Below are positions 33,047 to 44,885 of a DNA stretch of 64,000 nt, in pieces. The stretch is from Marsupella aquatica. Lineage: Eukaryota > Marchantiophyta. The stretch lies in assembly GCA_973895155.1 (NCBI GenBank), contig OZ316893.1, positions 21,700,001 to 21,764,000 of the forward strand, written 5' to 3'. A program made the position numbers and the translations under genes. Each line of letters begins with the position of its first letter. Positions within the stretch are counted from its first letter, which is position 1. The notes under the pieces are model-generated. The model was not told where the DNA came from. It saw only the letters and a program-made list of their open reading frames with translations, and did not search any database.

Positions 33047-36000
33047 CTTTTCACGTGGTGCACATGGGCTTTTCATGATGTTTTCATGCACGGCTGTCAG
33101 CGTCAGTGCGAAGTACCTCCAAATGTCCACAATGAATATTCAAGTTCAATGTTCGAAATTCCCCCAATGCCGCCACAACAAAAATTGACAAATGATCGAC
33201 AAATGCGCTCGAAAAATGGTGATACTCCCCTGCGCAATGCATACATACAATTCCAAAAGAAGACAGACCCGAAGGTGTTGGGGTACACTTTAAACCCTAA
33301 ACCTTGAAGCACGGGAAGACGGAATCCATTGTGTCTTTAGACATTAACCGATCTAATCCTATGGAATGGCATTGTTGCCCATTTCGATGAACCGCTGTAG
33401 ACTATGGCGACCTGCATGGTGTGATTAGGTGCTGTAGACTGTGACGACAAGCTTGGTGGACTGGGCCTGGGAGCACAGTGCACTAGGAAGCAATGGGTGA
33501 ACTAACTGTACATAGTAGACACCACACAAGAACAGGTGTACGGGTCATTAAGAGGGGTCCCACTTGGTAAAAAAGTTTCATGGGGGCCCATCACTCAGGT
33601 CAACAAGTCTCACCAGGGGACCCATTAAGTATATATCTCAAACCTATGTGATCAACTTTAACATGCCTGTTTTCTAAGCTCACTGTCCACAACAACATCC
33701 AAGTTGGGGATGTTGACTTGACAACACATTAATATTACTGGAGGGTAGGGTTGTCAAGGGGACTAATAAACTACACTATTCATTGTAATTTGAGTTACCA
33801 CACTACTTCCATTATATCACTATAATTTCTGCTTGCATGAATTTGTGTCACGTTAGACTCATACAAGAGTGGTGGGAAAAAACTATTTTGAAAAATCAAC
33901 AAGAATTACTCCTTGTTGGGACTCAAGATCACCCACTTTTTACAGACACTTTTAAATAAAACTGGACAAAACTATTTTGAAAATCCTACAAGAGTTAGTG
34001 TAAAGGGATTCAAGACATGTAACACCAATTCTTTCATAACACTAATTACAGTAGACATAGTAGAAGGCTCACATAAATTATATCAGCTACACAGCAGGTA
34101 CTTTGTGCTAACCTAACACTCCAGGCTTCTACAAGAAAAAATCAAAGCAAATTAGGATTGGCCAAAGTAGAGTGATAGTTATGTGAAGGTTTGGGCCTCA
34201 CTCCTCCCACTCCTATAGGTTGTGTCCGTGGTCCATGACTTACCCATTACTACAGTAGATGGCTAAGCTTGACCCATTTGCAGACCACAGTCTTGACCCC
34301 CTCACTATTGGCTGACCTTGACCCGTTTGTGGTCCACAATCTTGACCTAGTGGCCCAGAGTGTTCAGTTGGTTGGAGTCATCTTGCTGTTTGGTCTGGTT
34401 TGGGCTTCCATCGTGTTGTAACAAAAAGTGCATTCAGTATAATAAGATAAAGGAAAAGTTCATTATAATCTATAAAAGAGAGTAAGGAAAGGCAAAAGTA
34501 ATGAAAAGTGCACAAAAAGGTTAGAAAATTCTTTAAGACAAAGGAGACAGGAAGAAAGTAATTTACTGTTGGCCTCTAAGCTGGTGACTGAGTCTTATTT
34601 TTCTTTTGATCAATAGTACGTGACTCATAAAGTGAGTGTGAAGCAACGAACTTAAGTAGACCATCTCCAACTGTTGGTGTTCTCACCCCCTTATCTGCCA
34701 AACACCCCAGTAGCGGGCAATTCTTGCTGATAACTACTCTCCCACCAGTGAGTCCCCTTAGTCTCCAAAAGTATGGAGGTTGGCTCCTCCAGTGGCCTCC
34801 ATACTCATCAATTGCAGACAGCAGCCCACCTGGTACATGTGAATTTGTTACATTCTGCGATCAACCGGAGCAATTTAAACCACTACTTCTATAGTTCAAA
34901 TGTTGGGTCAGGAAAAGGCAGAGAAAGCTAGTCGGGCATTGGTATAGTTCAGCCTTGTGGCACCTATGGGGCAGATTTCAGGGTCAATGCTTGTGGAGGT
35001 TTTAATGGGATGGCAGTCACTGATCGACCGCTAGAGCATTGGAGATGCTCTTAGGGGAGGAACTGTGGCCATGTCCATTGCAAGCTATAGCTGGACTATT
35101 TGGAAGAGTCTAATAAGCTGAAACAACATAGTAGAATGGCAATTTTGTTTCAGGTTTTCAGAAGTAATACCAAGGAAACCAAAACCTGCACAACCATGGT
35201 CAAGCTTTTGGGGGCCAGGAAAAGCCACTTTACAGGAGAATAGTACTTGTGGACTTGTTGGGAGTCCTTATCCAAAGAGTACCAGAAAGTAGCCTTGCAT
35301 AAAGGCTCTGAGAATCACGAGTTGAGATAAATTATGAAGCTGCTGCTATATGCTATATGGTGAATCCACCTTTCAGATTTTGTCTTATTCACATTAATAT
35401 ATTTTGCCTTATTCATATTTTGTGTCCAGTATTTTGATTTTAATGTCAGTGCCTTAACAAGGTGAATCATTTGTAGTAATTTGATTTTGAAATAACTTTT
35501 GGACCCTTTTGATTTTAGTGAACTTAGAATATTTTTGAAATATATTTGGCTCCCCTCATAAATGTTTAATAGTTCCTTTTCAATCACTCACTAGTGAATT
35601 CTAGTTTCTCTCAAGAGAGTGAGAGAAATGAATTTGAACAATGTATATATCTGGTGGTGTAGTAAGTTCCCCTCATGGTTTTCTCTACAAAATTCATGGT
35701 TTTAATTGAATTGATTGTCATTACTTAGAAGCAAGTGAAAATTTGTATTGTATGTGCACAACTTTTGAATGTCTTTGTACTTTCTTGGTCATAGTGAGAT
35801 TTTATTTGCATGTGTACTTATGATTTTGTGTATTATGTTACTCACTCTTAATTAACAGATATTAATTTCTTGGTTTATACTTTACATGTACCTATTTCTT
35901 TTATCATAAAATAAATTAAATGGATTACCTGTCACTACAAGACAAAAATAGAGACACGTTCCAGGAGGCATGTTCCAGGATGAACATGCTATATTGAAGA

Positions 36001-37101
36001 TTCAGGAATTCAGGGAATGTACACCAATGTTGGCCTTTGGAGATATGTGTGTGGAGGACCGTTAATGGCTGGTTTGCTGCTGACTAGATAGGGCACATAG
36101 GGCCATCCCCTTTCACAAAATAAATAAATAAATAATAGATTTTAGGTACAAATGTCTACAACCTTGTTAGCATCCTGGTGCACCCACAATTCAGTATATT
36201 CATTGATTTTTAAAATGAAAACAGAAGTATACTAGTCTGACATTGAGTTATTTCATGAAATGTAAATAATTAAAGTTTCAAACAAGGCCTGCTCGATCTT
36301 GGTATTATTATCCAGCTTATTCAGCCAGGGGGTTGTTGCAATGAGGACGCGGCCAAGGCTCAATTCTTTCACGTGAACATTAACTTGGTGGAAATTGTAG
36401 GTCTTCATTTTCTAAAATGAGTTCCCCCCTCTCCATGTTTGGAAATGCCAGGTTTGATCCTTAGCAAGATTTAAATCTGATCCACCCAAAAAGCTGGCGC
36501 TCTAATTTTGCTCAGGAATATTCATAATAGGGCCCTCCCTTTAACACCTCAGACAGATGGGATACGGAGTTTATTGGGAAGAGAGCAAAGGTTTGCTTTC
36601 CATGAAACCATATCCACAAAAGACTTTCTAGGATAAATGAAGCTAGAGATTTTTAATACGTGCCATGGTGGTGAGCACTACTTTTTCTTTCCTCCCAATG
36701 CAAATCCACCACCATAGAAAATAAAGTCAAGTTTTGAACAACTTAAATTATATATTATTATTTTATTATATTTTTACTTGAAGAGAAAAGCATTTTTGGG
36801 GGGGAGAAGAGGGGAATTTTAGGGAGAATCTGAATTATTTTGAATTTCAAATTGATGGTCTGATGGATGGCAGTGGGTAACCATGTATCTTGGATGAACC
36901 TAGCTGCTTTTGAGACCTAAAAGTGTGACCAATTATACAAAGGAAAGACACTATTTATGTTCAAACCAATGTTTAAATATGGCCATATGGGTTCCAGAGG
37001 TCCATCTGAGTTCATTGTCAGCCGGTGTGGTCCATCCGGGCTTTGTTTTGTCAGTTTTACTAAACTACAATGATCAAGACATTAAAGACCTTCCTGCTTA
37101 T
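33047..37101. other. Gene-poor spacer with weak repeats
   Basis: No gene supported. Contains a telomere-like TTAAACCCTAAACCTT at 33291-33306, an imperfect duplication at 34262-34350 (GACCCATTTGCAGACCACAG / GACCCGTTTGTGGTCCACAA), a possible tRNA-like stretch at 34365-34410 and long AT-rich segments (35340-36000, 36660-36800). All open frames are short. Confidence 0.6.
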
Positions 37102-37165
37102 GGTCCCCAGTTTATGTCTTTAAAACCCTCCAGTCTTTAATGTTTTAAGACATAAGCTGGGGACC
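37102..37165. repeat. Imperfect 25-bp inverted repeat (15-nt loop)
   Basis: Left arm 37102-37126 (GGTCCCCAGTTTATGTC, TTTAAAAC) pairs with right arm 37142-37165 (GTTTTAAGACATAAGCTG, GGGACC) with one indel and one mismatch. Just downstream, 37216-37229 is GGTCACCTGTGACC, a second small palindrome. Confidence 0.85.
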
Positions 37166-37169
37166 TCCT

Positions 37170-38760
37170 GGATGTGAGAAACCCCCAGCTTATGAAATAA
37201 ACTTCCAGGGTCCGGTCACCTGTGACCAGACCGGTTTCACCCAACCTGGGCCGGTGCTGGGTTACACTGGCCTGACCTAAGAAAAGAATTGTTTGTGAGT
37301 GCAGCAAGCCAGCAGCCATGTGTTCTCTCTCTTGTATTTGCCAGGATTTAGCAAGGCATCTTTGCACAAGTAGCTGAATGGCATAGGTCCTTGCAAACTA
37401 CTGCATGGAACAAGCGAGCACCCATGTGGGACTTATCAATGACGCTTCTTATGTAGGCGCTACAATAATATATAAATGCATTTTGCAGACTTTACATATA
37501 TTTGCAGTCTATATGTGCCTGGCCTCCAAGATGTGCCTGGCCTAGTGCTTCTGTTCATTTGAGCTGAGATTAAATCCAGACCCTACAATGAGTGGAGACC
37601 ATCGTAGTTAGCTTTACAAGAACATTGGGGGCCATTCAAGTCTTGTGTTTACCAATACTATATTGCAAGCTACACTAAGACCAAGTAGATGCTGATGTGG
37701 AGTGTTGATTTTGTCTAGAATTTTAGGACATGTCCAGATGTTGTCAAGACATATGCTCCTTAGTTCAAGGGATTTGCATTTATTGAAAGTCATTTCAAAA
37801 GGGTTTTTGTCCGGATTAGTTTTGTTTATAACAGAATGACCTCTCAAGATCTACTTTGGTGAAAAAAATTCACAAATGCCCTGGGTGGGTTGAAAAGCCA
37901 CCCTGTGACCCGGCGATAACCCCGGTCACCAGGCCTCGGCCCGGGAAGTTCCTTTCCAAAGTTGGGGAGCCCACTGGGTTTCATCTTGTGGGGCTCATCA
38001 ACTCTCCTTTGGGAATAATGACAATCCACTTTTGGCATAGTAGAAAGTAATGTAGAAAGACGTCGCACGTACGGTGTATTGATCAGTACAGTATTAATGT
38101 ATCCTGCTATTGTGGACCGTATCGTACCGTCCAGACGGTCCAGTCGAGCTCTTACCTTCTGCAGCCGGTGACACTGTAGCGCCTCCTCCGTTTTACCGGG
38201 GTACCGGTCATTACCCGCTACCGTACAGCGCAGTCGGTACGCATGCGGCACGCAGGTGCTCCTCCGTGCGCACCCAAAAGAAAAGACATGGATGGGAGAA
38301 AAGACATCTTTCCGCTTCCGGCGAGGAAAGGAAAGGAAAGGTCGAGCGGCGATGGACTACAGTACTCCGACTGTACCAAATTTGTCCCGGAGGACGAACG
38401 GAGGAGGAGGGCGAGGGCGAGGACGAGGAGGTGCTGCTTGCTCTGGGTATATAGCCTGAATCTCAGCTGTAATTCTGGTAGTACTTGGGCCTGCTGATTG
38501 AGTGCCGCGGATCCCACAGATCGAGCACGGAGCGTTGATGTCTCGGCTTGAATGCACGGAAATGCCGTGCCAAGCCAAGCCGTGACAAACCCAGCTACTT
38601 CTGTTGTTGATGATTGATTGAGTTCGGGGGAAATCGGGCAACACGAAGCATGTCTGGTCTGAGGATGGAGTGAATGAATGATGATGAGGACTTGAGGAGG
38701 GAGGGAGGTAAAGCGAGAGCAAGGCTAGCAGCAGCTACTACTACGGTAGGACACAGGATT
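37170..38760. other. Spacer grading into the LBD upstream region
   Basis: 37170-38040 shows no gene. 38100-38760 becomes GC-rich with CG dinucleotides and a GGAGGAGG-type run at 38400-38430. The overlapping frames on both strands here are low-complexity and unlikely to be coding. It probably contains distal promoter sequence of the LBD gene. Confidence 0.4.
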
Positions 38761-38783
38761 GGATAGGTGCGGGATTGAGGGAT

Positions 38784-38801
38784 AGATATATAGATAGATA
38801 G
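38784..38801 (+). promoter_or_regulatory. Possible TATA element upstream of LBD
   Basis: GATATATAGATAGATAG lies about 1.2 kb before the LBD start codon, at the edge of a GC-rich block. It could be the core promoter if the LBD mRNA has a long leader. Weak evidence; it may also be a GATA microsatellite. Confidence 0.2.
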
Positions 38802-38819
38802 ACTGACTGCTGCTGCTGG

Positions 38820-40007
38820 GCAACAGGCGCCGAGCGGAGCCATTAGACAGCGGAGGGTGTGAGACTGTGAGAGTGAGTCAAGGAGTCATCACATTGTTTG
38901 TGTCAGTACGAACAAACGAGTTATTCACCTCACATCAGTGCCTGGCCCATATTTTGCATCGTTCCGTTGGGCTTGTAAGTTGTTTACGTGCGGGGTTTCA
39001 ATCGGGCCTCGGAGTTGCCGACGAGATCGTTTTTCGAGTGGTTTTTGTACTTGTGGTCTGGTATTCTTCTTCAATTTCGCGCCGTCTAGAGGCACTGCAG
39101 TTCAGCAAGGTCTTTCACCTGCTCCGTCCGAAGGATCAATCCATGAGCCTTCGCCGATCTCTGCTATCTCTCGTTGCTAGCTCCTTTCCTACAAGACGCG
39201 GGATAAACTGTACTACTTGTTCACTACGGTCACTGCTCGGGCACGCTGTCGTTCTATTTGTGTGGGTGTGTCTCTCTCTCGCATACTCCCGCCAGTGTGA
39301 AACTAGCTGTGACCAGAAAAAACTTGGCTGCGCATTCAGTTTTCCGCTGCGGTAGTGTCGACAATTTGTCGCTCGTGTTCTCTTAAAATCTATCCAATCC
39401 ACCACGTAGCCGCGCGCCCAGCTCGCTTGAAGATAATCCCCTTTCCCTTTCCCTTTCCCTTTCCGCCCGCCCGCCGCCCTAGACATTTTGCTTCAGAACC
39501 GTGTTTTGAAATCTGCTGTCTAACATCATTCAGCCGTGTCTTCGGGGCCCTCGACGCTGAAACCGTCAGATGCTAGGATTCATTGGTGCCACACCTTGAT
39601 TTGTTGACCGGGAAACATCGTTGATTCATTGACTTGTGGCCGGTGGACTCCGTATGCATTGTGGCGCGAAGCTATGACCGGGTAATCATCGTCGGCAGTA
39701 TCATCAGCCGAGTGTTGGGATGTTGAAATCTTAGTGCATTGTTCGAGTGGAGGACTTTCTCTCGCATGGTGGTGGTAGCGACTGATTCTGCGAAGTGTGG
39801 TGGTGGATGACCGGGTGAAGTGCTGCCGCTCCGGACTGGTTGAAGGAAACGGAGGAGGAGGAGGCCGTCAATTATGTTCTTTGCGGAGAAATTGTTGTTA
39901 CGTTGACGGACTCATCGCAAGCAAGCAAGTGGCATTCCCAGAGGCACTGATAAGCGTGCTGTGCTGGTTTCGGTTGTGCTTCAAAGATCGGTGCACCACC
40001 CTAGAGA
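38820..40007 (+). other. Probable long 5' leader or proximal promoter of LBD
   Basis: No recognisable protein. A pyrimidine tract of CCCTTT hexamers at 39438-39463, common in plant leaders, is followed by a CCCGCCCGCCG stretch. Open frames up to 162 codons exist (38867-39355) but have no domain I recognise. Several upstream ATGs would matter if this is transcribed. Confidence 0.35.
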
Positions 40008-41021
40008 ATGCCTGGATCGGGAATGACGACACCATGTGCAGCCTGTAAATTGTTGAGGAGGAGGTGTGCCGCTGGGGATTGTATATTTGCCCCGTACTTT
40101 CCTCCACACGAGCCTCAGAAGTTTGCCAATGTGCACAAAATTTACGGTGCAAGCAATGTCAGCAAGATGCTCCAGGTAAGGCAGGCAGGCATTCATGGCC
40201 GCATGTTTAGTCGCTCGCCGGTTGTGCAAGACTCGTTTGTCCCCCATACTAATCATTGCAACTTAATGTCTCATTTTGCGTCGATGAACATCTGATTTAG
40301 AGGATGATTGCCACAAAACGAACAACGAGGGAAACGTTTCTCGCTTCCGACTGCCAATAATTCATGGGATGAAACGCTAATAATAACTTTTGTGAGAACT
40401 TTCGCTCGACCTTCGGAATGATTCTAGTTTCCGAAAGGGCTAACTCCGAGCTGCATGTAGTTCATTCGTCACTTGGCAGGCTTCTCGTTATTGCTTCCAT
40501 GCAGGGACCAAGTGTACGCAATAGTCCCCGCAATAGTCTGGGTTGAACGAGATCATGATTCAGCAGCTACAGTACTGGACTTGTCTTCGTGCAAGTCCGA
40601 GTCCCGTCTGACTTCTCGTACAGTGAGACTGACGAATCTGAGTTGATGCCAATGTTGGAGTTCTTTTCGCTTTTGTCTGGCCAAGCAGATTGACCTGACA
40701 TGTTCATGTCTTAATGTTCGCTTGCAGGGTCTCCCGGTGCACCAAAGAGCCGATGCTGTGAACTCACTCGTGTACCAGGCCGACTCGAGGGTCCGAGATC
40801 CAGTCTATGGGTGTGTGGGAGCAATTTCGGCCCTTCAGCAGCAATTGGCGCAACTTCAGACCGAACTCGCAGTTGCAAATGCGGAGATGGTATGTATGAG
40901 CATGCAGCACGCAGCCACACCGGTGGATGTGCATGGAAGTGGGAGCTACGGGCACCATTCTCAATATCAGCAATCGTCCCCGGGGGTGGACTCGATGGAA
41001 CTCAACTCCCCTTGGAACTAA
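40008..41021 (+). CDS. LBD: Class I LOB-domain (LBD/ASL) protein, two exons, 153 aa
   Basis: Plant-specific nuclear DNA-binding regulator of organ boundary and lateral organ development. Exons 40008-40175 (56 codons) and 40728-41021 (97 codons plus TAA), joined in phase 0 at KMLQ|GLPVHQ, the usual LBD intron position. TAG at 40002-40004 fixes the start. The cysteine block is CAACKLLRRRCAAGDC (residues 10-25), followed by FAPYFPPHEPQKFANVHK and the GAS block ending DPVYGCVGAIS. A leucine-zipper-like heptad series (L-x6-L-x3-L-x6-M) follows, so it is class I. The cysteine block is CX2CX6CX4C, with one residue more than the family CX2CX6CX3C. GLPV replaces the usual ELPV at the splice join. The tail is Gln/Ser-rich (HHSQYQQSS). 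Neighbours give no functional hint. Confidence 0.94.
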
Positions 41022-43770
41022 CTAAATCGCGTGATCGACATTTGTTTGGTCGATCCGGCCCCCTCCATTTGTGTCTCCTACTATCTTATAGGAAGACAGT
41101 ACTGAAGATTGGCTTTTCTATAGCTGTTGGAATACAAAATAGAAACATAGGTTGGAGGGTTTTTGTGAAGATAGAGACTGTAATCATCATTGCGACCCGG
41201 TATGCTATGCAAGAGAACCTGGGCTTAACCCTCCATCTTGTCTAGCCATCCAGAGATCGTTCCTTATTGTTGAACCTGGAGTGAAAGTGGGTCGCTCAAT
41301 TAGCGATCCGAGCATGGATAGGCTGAGAATAATTGTTGTGTATATAGGGTGGAACATCAAATTCGTTCCCATGGACACATTATCAAAATTGTGAGTCCGA
41401 AAGGAAAAATGTATGAATATGGTCCTCATTGTATCTTATGAAATTTTCTCTTGATCGAGGCTTTTATCCTATCGTCATGTGCACACATTTCGTCGGAGTC
41501 AGCATGGAGATAACATTCCGTGCTAAGCGCTCACTGCCCCCATTTTTTTATGGTGGATGCGGTTGCTTTCCTTGTGTATCAGCAGCTTTTGGTACATCGC
41601 ATATATGACGCAACGGTAGTCTTGTTCTTATCGTTGTTGGTTGGCTTAAGCCCACCAGTAACCAGCTTGTGAAACGACTCTTCTTCGTTGCATTTGGCCC
41701 TGCATTTCCAAAATGAAATCGAATATCTCTATCACGAAGAAAGGGGCGGTAAGATGTGGAAGGTGTGCTGCATTGTTCATTCTGATACTCAGTCGCCTCT
41801 AAGTAGCATGCAATATGTTGTCCACGGAGAACTGAGAGCCCTGGTGAGCTGATACAGTACCTGGAATTACACCTTACAGCACCACGGTTCTCCGTGTGAG
41901 TAGTGAGAGGGCTATCCAGAAATGATTGGACTCGTTGAATGCTTGAAAAGATACTTGAAAAGATAGTTTGGACCAATCGCAGCTCGCCGCTGATGGAGGT
42001 TTCAGAATGCTCTCCCTCTTCTTGGCCGCACGAATTCATCCTGCAACGCCAGCTTGCTTTGCAATTAGAAGGGGTGGATTGTAGGGGCACGGAAACGCAG
42101 TGACTCCTTTCGCTGGACGTTATGTTTCTGGTTGGAATATATACAGTGGTCATACAACTGCCAACTTGCGATGCTAAAGGGGTAAGATTCGTGGTGACTT
42201 TTTTTCGACGGACGTCATGTTTGTGGTTGGAACTTGGAATAATGATACACATAGCCAACAGCTGGCTGGATGTGAGCTGCAGGATCACCGGGCCCAGTCG
42301 TTCAACAGAACTTTGCTCATCCGACTCGGGGATAGGAAGTTACGTACTGTGCCGAGTTTTTAATCCCGAGTATATAGGGGGCAACGAGAAATTAGGGACC
42401 TGCATTGTTCCTCTATCACTATCATTCCATACATGAGACATGTTCCCGAATCGCCCGCTGAAACAAATCCCGCTTCAGTAAGTTCCGTTCTGCGGCCCAG
42501 TCGCTCCACATTCCTTCATTTTTTAACTTAAGCCGCCGCACTGATCTATCATTATCCAAAAAGATCGAGGAGATCTTCAGTTGGCGGAAAGGCTTTGATC
42601 GATCAACTATCCAACAACCGGTGCCTTGCACGCTGCAGGCAGGTAGGCAAACTATTCTCATTGGGGCAACCTTCTGTGTGTCTGTAGGGCTTTCGTTTGC
42701 TTTGCTTTGCTTTGGACCTGACAGATGATGACATGGAGTACTACGATCTAATGTACGGTGCCATGGTAGCTGGCCGGCTTCCCTGCTGCCTCGTGAACTG
42801 ACAGACAGTGCCTCATTCATTGATGGAGTGAGTGATCGCGTAACTGCGTAAGGGAGCGATCGAGTCAGGGAGGAAAATAATGGCAAGGAAGGAACCTTTG
42901 CGGCCGTTTGTTTGCAACCACAATGAAATGGACCCAATTCGAAGCCACATTGATTGGGCCGGGCTGAAAGACTAGAGAATCGGTCAACTCCAGCCGTCGT
43001 CATTGCGCGCTTTTGCATTCGTCATTGCCAGAGAGGAAAGATCCGCGCTACTTTCGTTGGCTTTGCTGCTCGCCACCGTTGCAAAGTTTTACCGTCCTTC
43101 CACATTACGTCTCTGATGAGTGTGTTCGAGCCCCGGTTCGAGCATTTGTATCGTGGTCAGTGAGGGCTGTGGAATGGGCCACGGATTTCATGAGATGCAT
43201 TGCGGCGTCGAGCAGTAAGTTGGTGCACATTCTCTGTGGTAGGTTGTGGATCTGGGCACATTGCAGGATAGTTAATTCTCGGCCAGACAATTCTGGGCTG
43301 TCACCGCTCACGTGGTTTGATTGAAAGCAGCTCCGTGATTGAAATCCCTTTACAATATTGCACTCTCAATCATCAGTTCGTAACTTCATGTGTGACTCGC
43401 TGACCATGAATCAATCAATTCTTGAGAGGAAGAGCCAGACAGTTCCTGTCAGATAACGCCCACGAAAAGTGAGAGATTGGATCAACTGTCAAAGCCTCAA
43501 GACATGCAATTTGTGCTCGTGTCTCTCATCAGCTTAGCCTACGTAAACATTGTCACAACGATGATAACTTGCTTGATGAAAGCTACCTTAGTGACGGGAC
43601 ACCATACCACGCAACTAGGAGAATTTGGCACAAATGCACACATTTTGTGAGTGGATGTGGTTTTCCTGAAAATGTACAATCTACTTACAATTTGAAGGCT
43701 ATTGTGCAACATGTCCATTTTTGCATTTTAGTGCCGACAATTGTAAACACACATCTGGTCTCGTGATTTT
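41022..43770. other. LBD 3' flank and spacer
   Basis: The first few hundred bases are likely LBD 3' UTR, though I see no canonical AATAAA close to the stop. Two minus-strand open frames (41548-42288, 246 codons; 42422-43018, 198 codons) are the longest non-assigned frames here. Their translations are Ser/Arg/Pro-rich and match no family I know, so I do not call them genes. A ~25-bp duplication (GACGTTATGTTTCTGGTTGG / GACGTCATGTTTGTGGTTGG) lies at 42116 and 42211. Confidence 0.4.
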
Positions 43771-43777
43771 ACTCTAT

Positions 43778-43793
43778 AGGGTTTAGGGTTTAG
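43778..43793 (+). repeat. Short interstitial telomere-like motif
   Basis: AGGGTTTAGGGTTTAG, two units of the plant TTTAGGG repeat. Too short to be a telomere. Similar CCTAAACCCTAAACCCT lies at 22053-22069. Confidence 0.8.
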
Positions 43794-44645
43794 AAACATT
43801 TATCCTCTGTAAGCTTGTAGGGTGTGTAGTTGTGTAGTTGTCTCTTCGTTCCCACATTGGTTGCCTCATGTTTTTTGGTCAAATCTCATACCATAAGCAG
43901 TTGACAATTACCAGGATTACACATTTTTATCCCCTGAAGAAAATATACACAAAAGTGACTAAAGTTTTCACCCAGCCAATTGCATCACTTGAATAGACGC
44001 CACCCTAACCTGCCATTCATGGCTTGAAAACTTTCACAACATCAATAGCACAAAAAGGACACAATTTGGGTGGTTGTGCAATGTCATCCAGCACTTTGGT
44101 TTACCCCAATCACACTTCAGTAGACTGTACCTTTGAAATTTGAAATTTGACACACTTTCAATCAATTAAGGGTTCCTCTTAAATCACACCTGGATTAAAA
44201 CCAAGTGTTGGATGAGAAGCCACAACTAATTCTTAGTTGTCAAGAAAACCACAGTTTATTCAATATACAACTATTTTGTCCTTTGCTTGCAATACTTGTT
44301 AAGAGTTCAGATTGTTTTAATACCTTTGAATGAGCCACCATGTTGGACTCCTCATCTGTCCAGATGGCCATCTGTGATTATAAATAATTAACCTGATAAA
44401 TGTTACGGTTTTCATTTGACCAATCTGTAGGTTTTGACTTGAATACGGCATGCGAACCTAGTCCCTTAGTCACCTGGCCACCTCTCCATAATTCATAGCT
44501 GACCCTTAACCCATTAATAGTCAATTAGCATCCAATTATATAAGGGGGCAAGTGTCCAAGACTTCCCCCTTTCTAGTCACCGCTTCCTCTACAATGCCAG
44601 GTTTCTCTATGATTTCAGAAAAATACTATTAATGGCGAAACCTGG
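43794..44645. other. Spacer, no gene seen
   Basis: AT-rich, only short frames and no clear repeat. Confidence 0.6.
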
Positions 44646-44885
44646 CCTGGTGGATCCAGGGTCTTCAGGATAAAAAAATATATCACAAAATAATGGTGAA
44701 AGGTGAAACCTATGGATCCAATTCTGATGGAGAATACCATAAAATAACCAGTGAAAGGTGAAACCCATGGATCCAGATCTGATAGAAAGTTACTATTAAA
44801 TGGTGAAAGGTGAAACTGGGTGGATCCAGTCTGATGAAAAAGGGGATTGATAGATCCAGGTAGGATGAAAAATTACTGTTAAAAG
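44646..44885. repeat. Diverged ~55-bp tandem repeat, about 4 copies
   Basis: (A/G)TGGATCCA followed by TCTGAT and ending GGTGAAAGGTGAAACC-like recurs at about 44650, 44712, 44766 and 44819. Copies are diverged, so the array is older than those at 22185 or 24207. Confidence 0.75.

Noticed and set aside
38867-39355. 162-codon plus-strand open frame upstream of LBD
   Set aside because: Translation is low in recognisable structure, lies in the likely LBD leader or promoter, and overlaps an equally open antisense frame.
41548-42288. 246-codon minus-strand open frame downstream of LBD
   Set aside because: Composition is Ser/Arg/Pro-rich with no recognisable domain, splice context or conserved motif. 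It could be chance in a GC-moderate stretch. Kept only as a note in the flank entry.
42422-43018. 198-codon minus-strand open frame
   Set aside because: No family recognised and no supporting promoter or poly(A) signal; likely non-coding.
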